From positions 1,477,675-1,541,674 of the forward strand of contig VXAI01000087.1 in NCBI GenBank assembly GCA_013399305.1: 64,000 nucleotides of DNA. Direction: 5' to 3'. This DNA is from Rostratula benghalensis (taxonomy: Eukaryota; Chordata; Aves; Charadriiformes; Rostratulidae). Below the pieces are notes generated by a model, which was given only the letters and a program-made list of their open reading frames with translations, searched no databases and was not told the origin of the DNA. Shown one piece after another: positions 24,601 through 37,500 of the stretch. Numbering within the stretch: the stretch's first letter is position 1; each line of letters opens with the position of its first letter. The position numbers were made by a program, and so were the translations under genes.

Positions 24601-24622
24601 CCCCCCCCCCCCCCCCCGCCCC
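24601..24622. repeat. Poly-C run, 17 C then GCCCC
   Basis: Seventeen consecutive C are followed by one G and four C. It is the longest C/G homopolymer in the window and can form G-rich structures on the minus strand. The length call in the assembly may be uncertain. Confidence 0.9.
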
Positions 24623-25699
24623 TCCTCACTGTGTTTCGAGGCACAGCTGGGTGACAGTAGGGAAGCCAAGCAGCAGAGATAGCTCCTACGTTACTATACA
24701 CAATAGTTATTGGCATTAGGGGATAAAGGGACACAGCAATTGCCCTTAATTTAGAAACAAATAGCAGAGGGATGACTGGCAGCTGGGGATCCTGCCTCCA
24801 TGTGCACTGAGACAGAATCTCTAGTGTTGGGAGCAAGGGGATGCTTTTTCAAGACGACACGGAAAGAACCCACTTTGAAGTTCCCAGGATGAGTAAAATC
24901 GATATCTAAATGCTTCAGTGAAACGTGTTTGATGTTGTCTACATGTAGAGACCCAATAGAGGCCACTTATTATTAAATAGTACTAGGCTGAGCAAAGTAG
25001 GTCGTGTTACAGCTTTGTTTGGGAAGCAGCACTGTACCTGCCGGAACAGCATCTTTACTGCCTCCTCGCTGGCACTAGAGAATAGGTAGGACAGGCACCC
25101 AAAAACACCTGCGAGGGTGAGTACACAGGCAAACGGATCTCGTCGGTGAATTGTTTTCTGAAATAACCGTTGGTCAAGTTGCCAGCTTCTGTCAAGTGGC
25201 TACTTGAAGGCATCTCACATGCCAGGCATTTGCAAAGGTTATTTATAGAGCGACTGACTGCGGTGGTGCTGAAGGTCTGTCAGCGTTTCCATTACAGGCT
25301 CCTGTAACTTGGCAGTACGATACCCACTCCAGGCTACAGCCTGACGTGAAGGGTGGGATCCTGATTTAAAACAAACAACACTTCTCCTTACCTTTGGGTT
25401 CCTTTCCCTAAATGCAGTAAAATTTGATGGTATCTATTAGACTTTTGTGTTCCTGTTGTTCTTTTTTTTTTTTTTTTCAAGTGTAAATCTTCTGGATTTT
25501 TGAAACAGTTTTGGTTGGTTTTTGTTTTAGTTTTTTTTTTTTTTTCCATGGCCAAAGATCAAGCTATATTTTCCTGTAGGGTAAACAGAGCCATCTAGAG
25601 AATTGGAAATGGCAAGCGGCTGCCCCTGTGCATTATTAACACCGTTGCTGGCTGATGGCTGTGTGTGACATGGGGATGTTGTGTTGCTGGGGAATGCAT

Positions 25700-26130
25700 G
25701 TGACACGCTCCTCTAGCCACGCGGAGGGCTGTCAGGTGTTCCTCATAAGACACAGAGAGCTGCTCCTCTCGACACCCTCTGTCACCATCACATGTCTAGG
25801 GGCACAATTCTTCAAGCCCACATGTGTGTCCCCCAAACCGTGGCTGAGTACGGCCCCTGGTGGCATGGACACCTCTCTTTCTGGGGTCAAAGAAAGAGCT
25901 TGCCATTGCTTCTCTTGTTGCTCGAGGCCCCTTGGATCTCATGTCAGGGAGAGCCTGGGAAGAAGACAACCCAGCTCGCCCGGTTGCTTCGGTAACTCCA
26001 CCCACGAGCTGCCCAAGTTGTGGGTGACCCCAGCTGTGGGGCGAGCGCTACTCTCGCAGCTGGATGGAAACATCCGTCGCCCACGCGTTTGGCAGCCGCC
26101 CTGCCTGTCTGTTTGTGCATCAGCCACGGC
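25700..26130. other. GC- and CpG-richer patch
   Basis: By eye there are about 19 CpG in some 430 bp, for example cacgcgg, ctcgcccgg, gggcgagcgctactctcgc and cgtcgcccacgcg. The surrounding kilobases have few. It falls short of a textbook CpG island, and no TATA or initiator context stands out. It ends just upstream of a CR1 insertion at 26199. A decayed island or a GC-biased conversion patch is possible. Confidence 0.4.
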
Positions 26131-26198
26131 TGGAGCCACCTTCTTTACAAACAGGAGGTGGGCTGGTGGGGCTGGTGTGTGACAACCCCTGCCTCAAT

Positions 26199-26671
26199 TA
26201 GACCTGTTGGAACGGGTCCAGTGGATGGGCCACAAAGACGCTCAGAGGGCTGGAGCACCTCTCCTGCGAAGACAGGCTGAGGGAGTTGGGGTGGTTCAGC
26301 CTGGAGAAGAAAAGGCTCTGGGGAGACCTTAGAGCAGCCTTCCAACACCTAAAGGGGGCCTACAGGAGAGATGGGGAGAGACTCTTTGTCAGGGAGCGGA
26401 GTGATAGGACAAGGAGTAATGGTTTTAAACTGAAAGATGGGAGATTTAAGTTATATATTAGGAAAAAATTATTTACTGTGAAGGTGGTGAGGCACTAGAA
26501 CAGGTTACTCAGGGAAGCTGTGGCTGCCCCATCTCTTGAGGTGTTCAAGACCAGGCTGGACTGGGATTTGAGCAGCCTGCTGTAGTAGGAGGTGTCCCTG
26601 CCCAGGTCAGGGGGGTTGGAACTTGATGATCATTATGGTCCCTTCCAACCCAAACCATTCTATGATTCTCT
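26199..26671 (+). mobile_element. CR1 LINE 3' fragment, 5'-truncated
   Basis: Sense CR1 starts at tagacctgttggaacgggtc and runs through cagagggctggagcacctct, gttcagcctggagaagaaaa, ggagaccttagagcagcctt, gagagatggggagagactct, ggtgaggcactagaacaggt and gttggaacttgatgatcatt. It ends aaccattctatgattctctg. At about 470 bp it is one of the two longest copies here. It includes the usual 'GGAGAxGAxAGGCTC' block. The overlapping open frames are repeat-derived. Confidence 0.97.
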
Positions 26672-28073
26672 GACACCTGGGGTACTGCCTCCCTCTGATG
26701 CTCTCTGCTGCCCACAGGCACTGAAGGAGGTGTTTTGCCATTGTGGCCTTCCTCACTTGCCTCCTCGCTCTCATTGCCCAGCCCAAGAGGGACTGCAGTG
26801 CCTGCCAGCCCTTGCTCCTCACCCTCTCTCATGCAGAGTCTGGACGAGCATCGATTTTTCCGCTTTTCCCAGACTGCACTCATCCGTCATTTTATATTAC
26901 TGGAGATACCATTAGCAATAAAATAAAGGATGTAAGGTACAGAACCCATTAGAGTGCTTACTTCATGTGTATGAGAGAGTGAGTGAAACAATTAAAAGCA
27001 CATCAGCTTATAAACATGCTGATGCAGTTATTAGCACAGTGAATAACAGTCAGAGCATGATACCAGGGGATAGAGATGAAATCTCCCCTTTCTTTTCTCC
27101 TTCCCTTCCCGGGGAGCAGAGGGATGGATCTGTTATTTCATAACGACCGTGGATGCATGTAGCTGTAGATATTGTACATGAGCGAGATGAAAAGAAGATT
27201 AAATAATAAAATCAAGGAACATTACACAACAACCAGTCCACAGTTGTCTTCTATGTCAGCAAAATTCAGCCCCACAATGGTAAAACTAGAGTGACAGCCA
27301 GGTTAAATGTAAAATGAAGAGGTAGCAGTTCAGTCCTGGCACTAGTTCATAGTAAGCTGGGAAAGCTTCAGCAAAGAACAGAACCAGTTTGATTATTTCC
27401 ATTCACTGAATGATTTAACCAAAACCCTTCTGAGAGCTTGATACCCTGTGAGGATGATAAGAATAAAAAGTGTATAAATATTAGATGATAAGCAGGCACT
27501 TACCCACCTTCCTGAATGCTCCAGTGTCATTTGCGACAAAAAACATCTGCTCTGCGTGTGCTTTTTGCAGATTTTGTTTTTATTATCTCCTGTTTTCTCT
27601 CAGGAACCTGGGTGACATGCCTGGCATCAGAGCCACAGGTAACTTCACTCCAATCAGCAGGAGTAAGCGCAGCTCGTTGGTGGCATCAGGTCTCTCCCTC
27701 CACATTTTAGATCCACTTAACTCCGAAAGGCTGTGTGCTTGTTGCCTGTGTGGGTTAGTGGTCCTCATTGCTGACAGCCTTCTGGCACTGTCAGATAGCA
27801 TCCCAGACAGTGCCCCAGGAGATTGGGCAGGTTAGGACCAAGGGATTTTGGACATTTGAGAACTTGGTGCTTGAGAACTCCTGCAGAACAGAAGTTTATC
27901 GAAGAGTTGTACTGCTATATGGGGCAGGAGTTTTTATGCATGCTCTTTTTGATGAGGTCAACGTTGAAAAAGCATAGCCTTTATGTATTTTTATGTTTCT
28001 CTTCCTTTTTTACACTGTGACACTGTGTAGAAAAGAGCTCCTACTGTGATAATGTACTGGGCGATGATGCACT
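26672..28073. other. Mostly non-genic stretch between two CR1 copies
   Basis: 26.9-27.48 kb is AT-rich unique sequence without a recognised repeat. 27.5-27.85 kb contains the candidate microexon at 27604-27638. No RNA gene or transposon was recognised. Confidence 0.5.
27604..27638 (+). CDS. Candidate 35 bp exon (weak), unknown product
   Basis: The interval is preceded by a strong polypyrimidine tract and acceptor (tatctcctgttttctctcag) and followed by CAG|GTAACT. In one phase it encodes NLGDMPGIRAT plus split codons at both ends: one base completes the previous codon and one base is left over. That leftover phase fits the next candidate at 52639. The splice signals are good, but an open 35 bp interval carries almost no statistical weight. 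No protein was recognised. Confidence 0.18.
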
Positions 28074-28397
28074 GAATCACAGAATCACAGAATATCAGGA
28101 ATTAGAAGGGACCTTGAAAGATCATCCAGTCCAATCCCCCTGCCAGAGCAGGAACACCTAGATCAGGTCACACAGGAACACGTCCAGGTGGGTTGGGAAT
28201 GTCTCCAGAGAAGGAGACTCCACAACCTCTCTGGGCAGCCCCTTCCAGTGCTCCATCACCCTCACTGTGAAGAAGTTTCTCCTCATATTTAAGTGGAACC
28301 ACCTATGTTCCAGCTTGCACCCATTGCCCCTTGTCCTACCATTGCCTGTCACTGAGAAGAGCTTGGCTCCATCCTCCTGACACTCACCCTTTACACA
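28074..28397 (-). mobile_element. CR1 LINE 3' fragment, different subfamily, minus strand
   Basis: Reverse-complement CR1 starts aatcacagaatcacagaata and continues gggaccttgaaagatcatcc, agtccaatccccctgccaga and gcaggaacacctagatcagg. It then has cacaggaacacgtccaggtg, ggagactccacaacctctct, gtgaagaagtttctcctcat, gcacccattgccccttgtcc and actgagaagagcttggctcc. The 'cacgtccaggtgggttggga' block shows a different CR1 subfamily from the copies at 3350, 12979, 26199 and 39901. About 320 bp remain. Confidence 0.95.
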
Positions 28398-29570
28398 ACT
28401 GAAGCAGGGTGAGTGAGTCAAGCACGACAGGGGTGCGGAGGTGACATGGTTAGCCCGGCTGACAGCACATGTGGTGGGTGAACCAGTCCACAGCTGCTGA
28501 TGCACCCTTGCCCTTGCACACTTTCCCTGCCCTGGGGCAGGATCTCTTTGGTCAGAGCCCACATGGTCCTTGGTCCTCTTGGTCGCTGTTGCTACATGCT
28601 TGTGGCTCAGAGCTCAAAAGAGCCGGTGAGCCAGCCGAACTCGGTGAAGCATAACACAATGGTGTCCACAAAGTGTTCCCCGGGGCAACCACCTTCCTTC
28701 TTTCTAGAAAATGGTACGTATGAATAAGGACCTTAACTCTGCAGAAAGATGGTTGCTGGAAGTTGGGGAGTTTGTCCACGCCCACACTTCCACTAGCATA
28801 ATTTTATCAGTGCACATCTCTCTGGATTGATTTAGGATGTGGTTATACTCATTTATCTTGCTCTATGTGTTTTAGTTAAGTCCCATAAAGGGTACACGTG
28901 TACAAAAATCTACCCCAGATTTAGTGAGCAGATGTATTCACAGTGACCAAAACTTGCTTAATATCTCAGCTATAAGCTAATGCAAACAACGGTGTGTTTA
29001 CACCAGGCTTGATAACATCCTCTGGAGCAAAACCATGGTGCTCTGATGCATGAGTTCAGTCATGTCTCTGCTCGACAAGGACATGGATGGCAGAAGTTGA
29101 AGGTGAAATAAAAGAGAACAAAAAGGGTTCTCAAAAAAAGCTATTTGTTTGGTAGAGAGGGATCACAAAGGGCTTGAGGAGGAGAACAGAAAATTATCAT
29201 CTCATTTTGATCCATGTACTCTTTTAATCTTGCTTTGAACAGCAAGCACTGCAATCCTTCAGCCTCAGATTCAACACCAGGCTAAGAGAGGAGGTAGAAA
29301 AGACAAGATGGATCCTGCAAGCCTGTGCACGTTCTGGGAAGACGTAGAGCGTCAGGACATTTCCATGGCCCCAGGGCAGACGGCAGAGTTGCAGCACATT
29401 TACGGGTGTTGTGAAGGCTCTGGTCTCCCCTGGTGAGCAGGAGGCAAGTGTGCACTGGGAGGGTGAAGCAGAGCTCTGGTACACACGTACCTCGGTTCCT
29501 GTCGTGGGATCAGGAAGGAAATGCTGACTAACAGAAGAGCTCTCAACTGGTTTGGGTTTTTTTTGTTGTC

Positions 29571-29595
29571 TTTTTTTTGTTTTGTTTTGTTTTGT
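29571..29595. repeat. (TTTTG)n simple repeat
   Basis: About four TTTTG units follow a T-run and end at tttgtcac. It is a simple low-complexity repeat. Confidence 0.9.
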
Positions 29596-29841
29596 CACTA
29601 ATCCCCTCCATTAAACATTGGTGACTTTGCATGGACTGACTCATTTCAGATATCCCAAGTGCGGAAAAATAACTGTGAGATCTCAAATCTGTCACTAAGC
29701 TCGTTTTGATTCAGGTATTTGCCTACCCAAATGTTTAACCGGATCACACAGGGACAGCTGCGTACCCTCTCTGGATGCCTTGGTTTGTGTTCTCAGGGAA
29801 ACTACCAAAAGCCATTATCTTTTCCCTTTCTTGTGTGAAGC

Positions 29842-29905
29842 AGCAGTGCCCAAACTTTTCAGGTTGCTAGGCCACATGGCTTCTTGCAGTGGCAGGCAAA
29901 GCTGT
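29842..29905 (+). mobile_element. Possible ancient hAT-type DNA transposon end
   Basis: The bases cagtgcccaaacttttcagg followed by ttgctaggccacatggcttc resemble the ends of hAT (Charlie-like) non-autonomous elements. Those typically read CAGnGGTGCCCAAACTTTTT followed by gggccacat. No matching inverted end or 8 bp duplication was found, so this rests on one terminus only. It may be a coincidence. Confidence 0.25.
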
Positions 29906-30210
29906 ACTGTGAGATGCCTCCGGTCGAGCAGAGCCCTGGCAAGCTCCTGGAGATGCTGAGCACACTTTGCATATCCCACTCAGAGACCCTGTTCCCCACG
30001 GGAAGGGGTTTCAGGAGCCCAGAGCAGCTCATACAGCTGGACCTAGACTGGCTGCTTCCTTGGGCCAGCAACTGGGCAATGGGATGAGTCAGATAATTTG
30101 GGGTGGCAAGAACATGCCTTGCTTCCCAGGGCATTGGGACCTCTGCTGGCTCCCCGGCTGAGCAGTGATACCTCACAACCGTGTCAGGGCTGTGCCCCCA
30201 TGGGAAGGGG

Positions 30211-30230
30211 TGTGCGTGTGTGTGTGTGTG
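30211..30230. repeat. (TG)n microsatellite
   Basis: The run tgtgcgtgtgtgtgtgtgtg is about ten units with one C interruption. Confidence 0.95.
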
Positions 30231-30739
30231 AGAAGTTGGCTGTGGTTGCTGCCACCAGATTTGGACCGCTCCTTTGTGTGACAAGGCCACGGGATGCACG
30301 ATGAGGCTGTGGCCAGACATCTGGGCACTGCTGATGAGTGGGCTGTGCAGTGAGCAGCCCACAGGTCCTGCTAAAACGGATCGTCAGGCACAGATCCTCA
30401 GAGGGGATTTTTGTAGTGCCTGACTCCCAATGGCTGGAAGACCTATTTTAACTGAAAAGTTCCTTCATTTACACATTTTTCTTCTTCTTCAGAACAAATC
30501 AGATAGTTGGAAATTGGAAACTGCCAAAGAGAAACACTTATGAGTGGGAAAAGGCAGAATAAGAAACAATGAGAAGAAGAAAAGTATGAGAATAAGCCAA
30601 AGCCACTCAGCAATTTGCTTGGCCACAACTATTTCCTGACCTGTTTATTGCAGTAAGTGCCTATTAATGGGCTGACTTGAGCTCTCAGATGTGTGAGCTC
30701 CTACCCCGGGGTAGTTATGTCGTGGTAAAAACAAAGCGC

Positions 30740-30758
30740 AAACAACAACAACAACAAC
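30740..30758. repeat. (AAC)n microsatellite
   Basis: Six consecutive AAC units follow aaagcgc and precede cccaaacc. It is a simple repeat. Confidence 0.95.
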
Positions 30759-33700
30759 CCCAAACCCTCCACAACCAGTTCTTGGCATTGAAAGTGTTAG
30801 CAAGACCTAATGTAGTAATTAAGCGTACCCAATGCCTTCTGACTTCACAGATGACAGTCTGTGGTTTGCCTGCCCACCCAAAATGTGTGGGAGGGCAAAC
30901 CCAAGTCTTAGAGCTCTAGCTGCGCCGAGTGTCTCATCACTTTCCTTATCAAGATTTTCACAGTCACTGGGAAAGGGTTGCACCCATCAGCAGGAGACAT
31001 TCCAGCCCAGGAGATGAGATGACTTTCCTACAATTCAAGTTGCGCAGGATTCCTGCATAATCATACTCCCTATCTCGTCTCTTTCTGCTGTGCACCTCTT
31101 CCCTCCTGTGATACTTTGCATCCATAGAAGGGAAACTCACAGCAGAAGGCAGGAGTTTAAAGCAAAAAGAAAACATTACGGCTCCATGAAGGAGACATGG
31201 CAAAGGTTGTTCTAGAGTGGCCCTGAGTACCTGCTCCTTCAGGAAGCCTTGACAAAAAATTAATAGAATAAACAACCACAGAAAGAAGGGATTTGTTTCT
31301 GAAGGCTGAGAAGCACAGGGCAGCAGCAGGCTGGCAGTTCTCAGTGTGGCTAAGTGCTAACAAGGAGAAGCTCTGAACAGCTTATCTAGAGCAAGTGTTT
31401 GAAATATGTCAGTCTGGAAAGGAGGGGAAACCACTGCAGCCACAAAGCTGTACACAACCTGTCATTGGTTCATGACTCAAGAGAGGGCTGTGAAGAGCAA
31501 CAAAGAGACCTAACAAGATGGAGCGAGGTGGCAGGAGGGAAGCAGTGCTGTTGACAATGGTGGTGTAACGCTTTTGGAAGCTTGGGTCTGCTGGGATGCT
31601 TGCTTGGCAGCTATATGGAGAGGTGAACTTCCCTTCTCTGTGCCCTTAGTTTTTAAGGGTCAGGTGATTTCAATTTCTGGCTTTGGAGCTGTAGGCACGC
31701 ACTTTTGCCCATGTTCAGATACCTGCATTTTGAAACAAATGCCCCGTCACGAACCTTTTCCTATCTCCTCCCTGGAATTCCTCTGTTGGCTTGGTGCTGC
31801 TGACAGATGCCATCTCTTCTTCTCCTCTCTTTTTCCACCTCCTCTTGCTGCTGTCCAAGACTCTCACCCTCTCTCTGACACCCATTGCTTTGCTTGTCAG
31901 TCCGACATTGGAGCTGATCCAGCTACCTGGTCCATCAGAAAATGTCCTTTTGCTTCTCAAGTTGGTTTCCCTCTGCTTTTGTGAGCTGCTTCAGCTTCAG
32001 TGTGAGACCTAAGAAGCACCAGCGCTGCAGGGCAGGAATCAGTGCAACTGCATGACTGGGATATAGAGGTGTTGGGAGGATGAAGTGTCACCTCCTGGCA
32101 GCAGTGACCCTGTTTGACTGCAGCTTGTTCATGGTGCCCCACCAGAGCTCAACCAGCTCCATGGCCTGTCGTTGGGAGAGGGCTGGGCTGGGTGCTCAGG
32201 TCACCGAGTGCTGTATAGGTCTAGCCCAAATTAGGATTTTCTGAAAGAACCAGAAGGACTTGTGGGTATCTTTATAAACGGCAACACCAAGACACCACCC
32301 AATATACCACAGCTATTAGGAAAAAGAGCAAGATGCTTTGAACAACAGAAAAAATGAGTGAGAGGGTACCATTTACATCTGCCAAGACATTATAACGTAA
32401 TCTATCATGCACTTTAGTGGTAGGCCAGTCTTTCTAGAGAAGACACAGAAACCTGGTGATGAAACAACTAAAGTGGTGGGAGACTTGTTCGTGGAAAGTA
32501 AAGAAAAAGTCTGGGCTTGCTGAGGTAGACAGGAGGTAAATAAAAGGGGACAGAGAAGACCATCCTATGGCACACAACCAACGAGTGCAGTATGGACTGA
32601 GTTAAAAATGAAGTGAAACTGAAAGGTAATGATTTCCAGTAAAAGGCAAATACTTTTTCAACCATCCATCAAGTTCATTGCAACTAGATATGAAGAAAGT
32701 AAAGGTACTATTAGGCATTTACATCAATAAAAGACTCCTTATTGTTATTCTGTGTAGGATAACCAGAAAATCTAAGGAGGTAAATATTCACATCACAGGT
32801 GATAAGCCACTTTCTCTTCCTGGTGGAGGTAAACTGAAACTGTTTTGGAGATCACACTACTCTGCAGCTACTTCATAACATCCTGTGACCTTTCTCAAAA
32901 ACATCTGGAATTGGCCAGTCTCAGGCAGGACAAAAAATGCTTTAACCTTCTATGGAAATCCTCCTATTATGAGTGCAACAAAGAAATCCCATGTGAGCGC
33001 AAGTGCAGTGGATGTTGGGAGCTCATTTTTCTGTCACTAAGAACCAGGGATGTTTGAAGGAATGGGTAATAGTGTGACCCCATGTGCCCATCTCTGCCTC
33101 CAAAAATAGCTATTATGGGGTTGCCTCTGGGCAACCATATAAAGACATTCAGGGCAGAGTGCAAGACCCATCCCCTCTGCTCAGCCCAAGAAATATTCAG
33201 CAAATCATGTAACCCAGAATTACAACTGATTCTCTCAACAAATGGCCAGTGTGATGTGAGGATCTTGTGGCATCTGGAAACCAATATTAAGAAGCCCATT
33301 TTATGTTAAATTATCAGCTCTTAATGGCTTTTTGATCTGCCATTCTGTATTAATTTATAGTAAAGAACTGACTTGTTTTGGATCCGTAAATAATCATAAA
33401 TGGATTGGACCAGATGATCTTGGTCTTCCACGCAGAGGAAGATTTTGCAAACCTTTCAGAAACATCATGTCTTGTTGCATTTGGGCAGAGAAATTAAAGT
33501 TGCCTTAAGGCAGCTTTAACTTGTGTGACCGACACTTACAAAGTGAATCACAGTAGGTTTTACTGACCTTGGCAAAATCAGAGGTCATATTTTCACAGAT
33601 ATAAGCCCTTTTAGACATATTCCCCTGATGTATTCACTGCAAAAAGGTTTCTTTCTGTACCTCTACAGAATGTAATGCATGTCCTCACCTTCATTCTTCT

Positions 33701-36493
33701 CTCTTCAAAGTATTACTGAGGCTATCGAGAAGGAAATTAAGTTCCTTTTAGAACATTTCAGTACAATTATTCAGGGCAGGATTCTCTGCCACGCTCTTGG
33801 GTATTTTTATATTTATGAGTTCTCTTTAAGGCTTTAATGGGGCAGCAGCTGGAGTAAGATGAGCCAAATAGGACTCTTAAAGAGGGACTTGGTACATTAG
33901 GGGCAGGTTCTTATTCTCATTAGCCTTACATTTTTTAATCCTCTAAGCAGCAGCAGTGATTGCAATGTGACTAGTATTTGAGTGAGGTACAACGTAGGGT
34001 GAATTCAATTTTCAGAGCCTGACCCTTCCATATTCCACTAGAAAAGCTCAAACTGAATGGCTAAAGAACAGCTGACGGACAAGGGAGGTTATCAGATCAA
34101 TGTATCTTCATTTTCTCCTTAAAGCAAGCATCGCTGCTAACATGCCAGGTAAAATAAGGAAAAAGATAAAACATGGGAAAATTAATAAGGTACAGAGGGT
34201 TTGCAAAAGCCTAGGACCAAGTATTTTGCTTCCCTTCCTGGGTTTTGTGAGTTGCCCCTCTTAGTGCAAAGTAACAGAGCATGCAGTGCCAAGGCAGGAT
34301 GGGGTAGTACCATAACTGTGTTACTCTTATAAATTTATAGTAAATCTGAAGCAGCTGATGGAGATTAGCTCCCAGTGAAAAACAATGACTTACCTCACGT
34401 TTAGCATAGCCTGAGATCAGTTCCTATGGCTCAAAAGATGCAATATGAGAGGGTTTTGACCACTCAAACTGAAACCCCAACTAGCTCAGTACCCAGTCTC
34501 TAATAGTGACTGACAGTGGATAGGAAAATGGTTTTGGGGTGACACTGACACAGGTATATTCCCAGCTTCTGACCTAGAAAATCCTGAGCTGGAGGTGGCA
34601 TCTTTATGCATAATAGCTCCGGGTGGTCTTTTCCTATGACTTTGTCCCATTGTTTTTTAGAACCCATGCAAACTTCTGGGATTTACAGCATCCTGTGGCA
34701 ATTAGTTCCTTAGTATAACCTTTGTTTTGTGGAAAAGTGCCACCTTTGTTTTGAAACTACCACTTGGTAGGTTCAAAATTTGATGCTGTATACCTCCCGT
34801 TGCATAGGAAGAGTGGTTAATCATTCCCTATCCAACTCCTCCATGCCATTCCAGGTTTCCTAGATGCCTGTCATCTCCCTGCTCAGAATCTCTCTCTAGG
34901 TGAAAGAGCCCTAGGTTGTTTGCTTACTTCTTGAATTTTTTTTCCATACTTTTAGTATGCATAGATGTTGTGTTCATAGACACCAAATTTTGTCTGACAT
35001 CTTACTGCCCTGTTGCTTTGTACCATAGCACTGGATTGTGCTTCTGCAGTCATCGCTCATTCTTACAAGTTCAGTGGCTTAGTACCATCAATAAACCTCA
35101 CCAGCTGACTCTCTGTTGCCTTTTCTGGGTGGTTAGTGAATATGTTTAATAACACAGAAGCAGAACAGACTTCCTCAGGAACTCAAAGTTTAATCCTCCT
35201 CCTCTTTGTTTTCTTTAACTTTAATCCACGTGAGAAGTTTCCCCCTAGTTTAGCATCTTTAAGAGCCCTTGCTAAGGGATATCATAAAACTCTGTTGAAA
35301 AGCCACTCCTGCTTTATCAACCAAACGAGCTACACCTACATGCTCATTACCTCCTTTAGAAAACTCCACTTGATTTGTGAGATATGGCTTCCCTGCACAA
35401 CAACAATCATGACTCTTCTCCATTACACTGTATTTTCCCATGTGTTTACTTGGTTTATGCTACTTTAACAGTTTCTATTGATTGGCGTGGTACAGCTCTT
35501 GGTCTTACAGATAGGGCAGCTCCCTGCTTGCCCTTATCTTTACGTCATGAAGCCACAGGCCAACCAACCATGTCTGAAACATCAGGAAGAGAAGCTTGAA
35601 AGGTAGAGTCTTTCTGAACTGTCCAAGGGATGCAAAGATTGCTACAAAGACATTTTCAGGCCTTCCTGGAACGGCCATCTGCTAGCAGAAATGTGAGCAT
35701 CAGTTGCTATGGTAGCACACAAAATACTATGTCCAAACCCTGGAAACACAGAGTATAGGTCTAGAGCTGGGCTGTGGATCAAGAATCTCTATGAGGTCTG
35801 CAGGATGAGAGTTTTATCCCCTTCCTGGTCTGTGTGAAAAAAAAATCTTTCCACAATCACAGTTGTGCACTCTCAGGGCTGACGTGGGTTCAGTGGCAGA
35901 TATGTTTGTCATCCTGGTTGGGGGATGGCAGTATGTAAAGTTTTTTGTAAAACAAGACTTACCTTTGTTTTGCAAATCTCCCCGTGGAGAGGTCTATGTG
36001 GAGCAGGAATGGGCTGCAGTGAGACGTTTGGGTGACGGTTTCCCAGTAAACTTAAGCAACATCCATTGTGCTTGTGCAGCCTGTTGCAAAAAAAGGGATG
36101 CCATCCCCAGAATGTCAGCTGAATATTGATTTTCCAAAGGGGGAGAAAAAAAGAGGAATGAAATAAAAGGCCATTGTAGCCGGTACTGCATATAAATAGC
36201 TGGGAGGTTAATTTATGTTATTTATGGAAATCTGGAATACTGGGAATGCTCTAATGCTTATCCCAGCTAGACTATTAGTGCTGTTCAATTTCTTATATGC
36301 ATGCATCACCATGTTATCTAAATGTCTCTAAGCCCTCTTTAAAAGCAGTCAGGCAAGGCTTTAAACAGGCGAGAAGGGGGACTGTGAAAGAATGTATCGC
36401 TTTCTGTAACTATTTATAAAGCTAAAAGGATGTATATAATACAAGTGTACCTAAGAAATGCTTTTATTTACCAAACAGTAGAGAAAAAACTTC

Positions 36494-36520
36494 AATAAAA
36501 GAAGAAGAAGAAAAAAAAAA
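36494..36520. repeat. (GAA)n / A-rich simple repeat
   Basis: Several GAA units run into a 10 bp A-run. It lies in AT-rich unique sequence and shows no sign of a retrocopy. Confidence 0.85.
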
Positions 36521-37483
36521 GAATCTTCCTCCCTCAAAAGAACAACAGTTCAAATGTGATCTTTTTTCAAAATCATATATATGCTTCTTTCCCTTTTTTG
36601 CTGCTGGAAGGATACAGGTATGACTAACAGAATCTCTCTGAACCAAAGAAAACATTTCAGACCAGTTTATGCTCGACATGAATTTACCTTGTACAAAACA
36701 CACACTCCTCACTCATTTGACTATGCAAATTACATAAATTAAGAAAAGGAAAATAAAAGGAAATTCTATATGTATCTCATCTCTTACGAGAGTGACAGGC
36801 ACACCACTTCTGTGAGGGGCACTGTGATGTGCTCTCAAGCCTTCTCTTTTAATGGCTTGTGGAAAAGGTGTGACAAGGAGATCCAGCGGTGAAATGGCTG
36901 TGCTACATCAGCTAAAAATACTCCCTGGTCAAAGGAAAGAGCGGATGAGAATGTGCCAGAGGTGGGGAGGGAGGCAAGCCTGCAACGGGTATAAACAAAT
37001 GTCCCAGAGACCACTGGAATGTATACAAAGCCATTGTCAGAGATTTCCTACACCTTCAGGGGCTCATTCTTCTGCTGAGATGCACAAACATAGTTGCTTT
37101 TCTGACAGGGTATCTCAAAGAGTGTAAAAGCAAAAGCCACCGCTAAATATAGACGGCTGTCACATGCTGCCTTTAGTCACATTTCAATTCATTGTAAACT
37201 GCAGCATGCCTTGCACCCACCACGCTTCTTTTAACCTTGGCGATGTGTTTGAGGCTTTTTTTTTTGGTTTTTTTTTGGTTGGTTTGTTTGCTTGTGCACA
37301 TCCCTCCCCTCTCCCTCTAATTTGGAAGTGCAAATGTAGATGGGCAGTCAATAGACAGGCAGTTTTGGTGGGCCTGTTGATCTTTAAAATGCACAGACAT
37401 GTCTGAAACAACGTGGAAAGTGCTGGTGGAAGAGGGAGTGAGAGGATGAGTCATTTTTAAAGCAAAGCAGGCAAACTGGGGGG

Positions 37484-37500
37484 AAAAAAAAAAAAAAAAA
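37484..37500. repeat. Poly-A run
   Basis: About 17 A follow ctggggggg and are followed by gaagaaaagg. No retrotransposed body was identified next to it. Confidence 0.9.

Larger units (their letters stand above)
23306..26198. other. Non-genic stretch with poly-C, poly-T and a GC-richer patch
   Basis: No gene is recognised. A short GTTAAGGAG-type direct repeat occurs at 23782-23818. A 17 bp poly-C lies at 24601 and T-runs near 25461 and 25533. 25655-26182 is open for 175 codons on the + strand but reads as cysteine/serine-rich without any domain, and frames are also open on the minus strand. 25.7-26.13 kb is CpG-richer than the rest. Confidence 0.5.

Noticed and set aside
25655..26182. 175-codon open frame on the + strand
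   Set aside because: Cys/Ser/Pro-rich without any domain, in a GC-richer patch where stops are rarer, and the opposite strand is also open.
33395..33430. CR1-like 3' end (ggattggaccagatgatctt)
   Set aside because: Only about 25 bp are similar and no upstream CR1 blocks were found.
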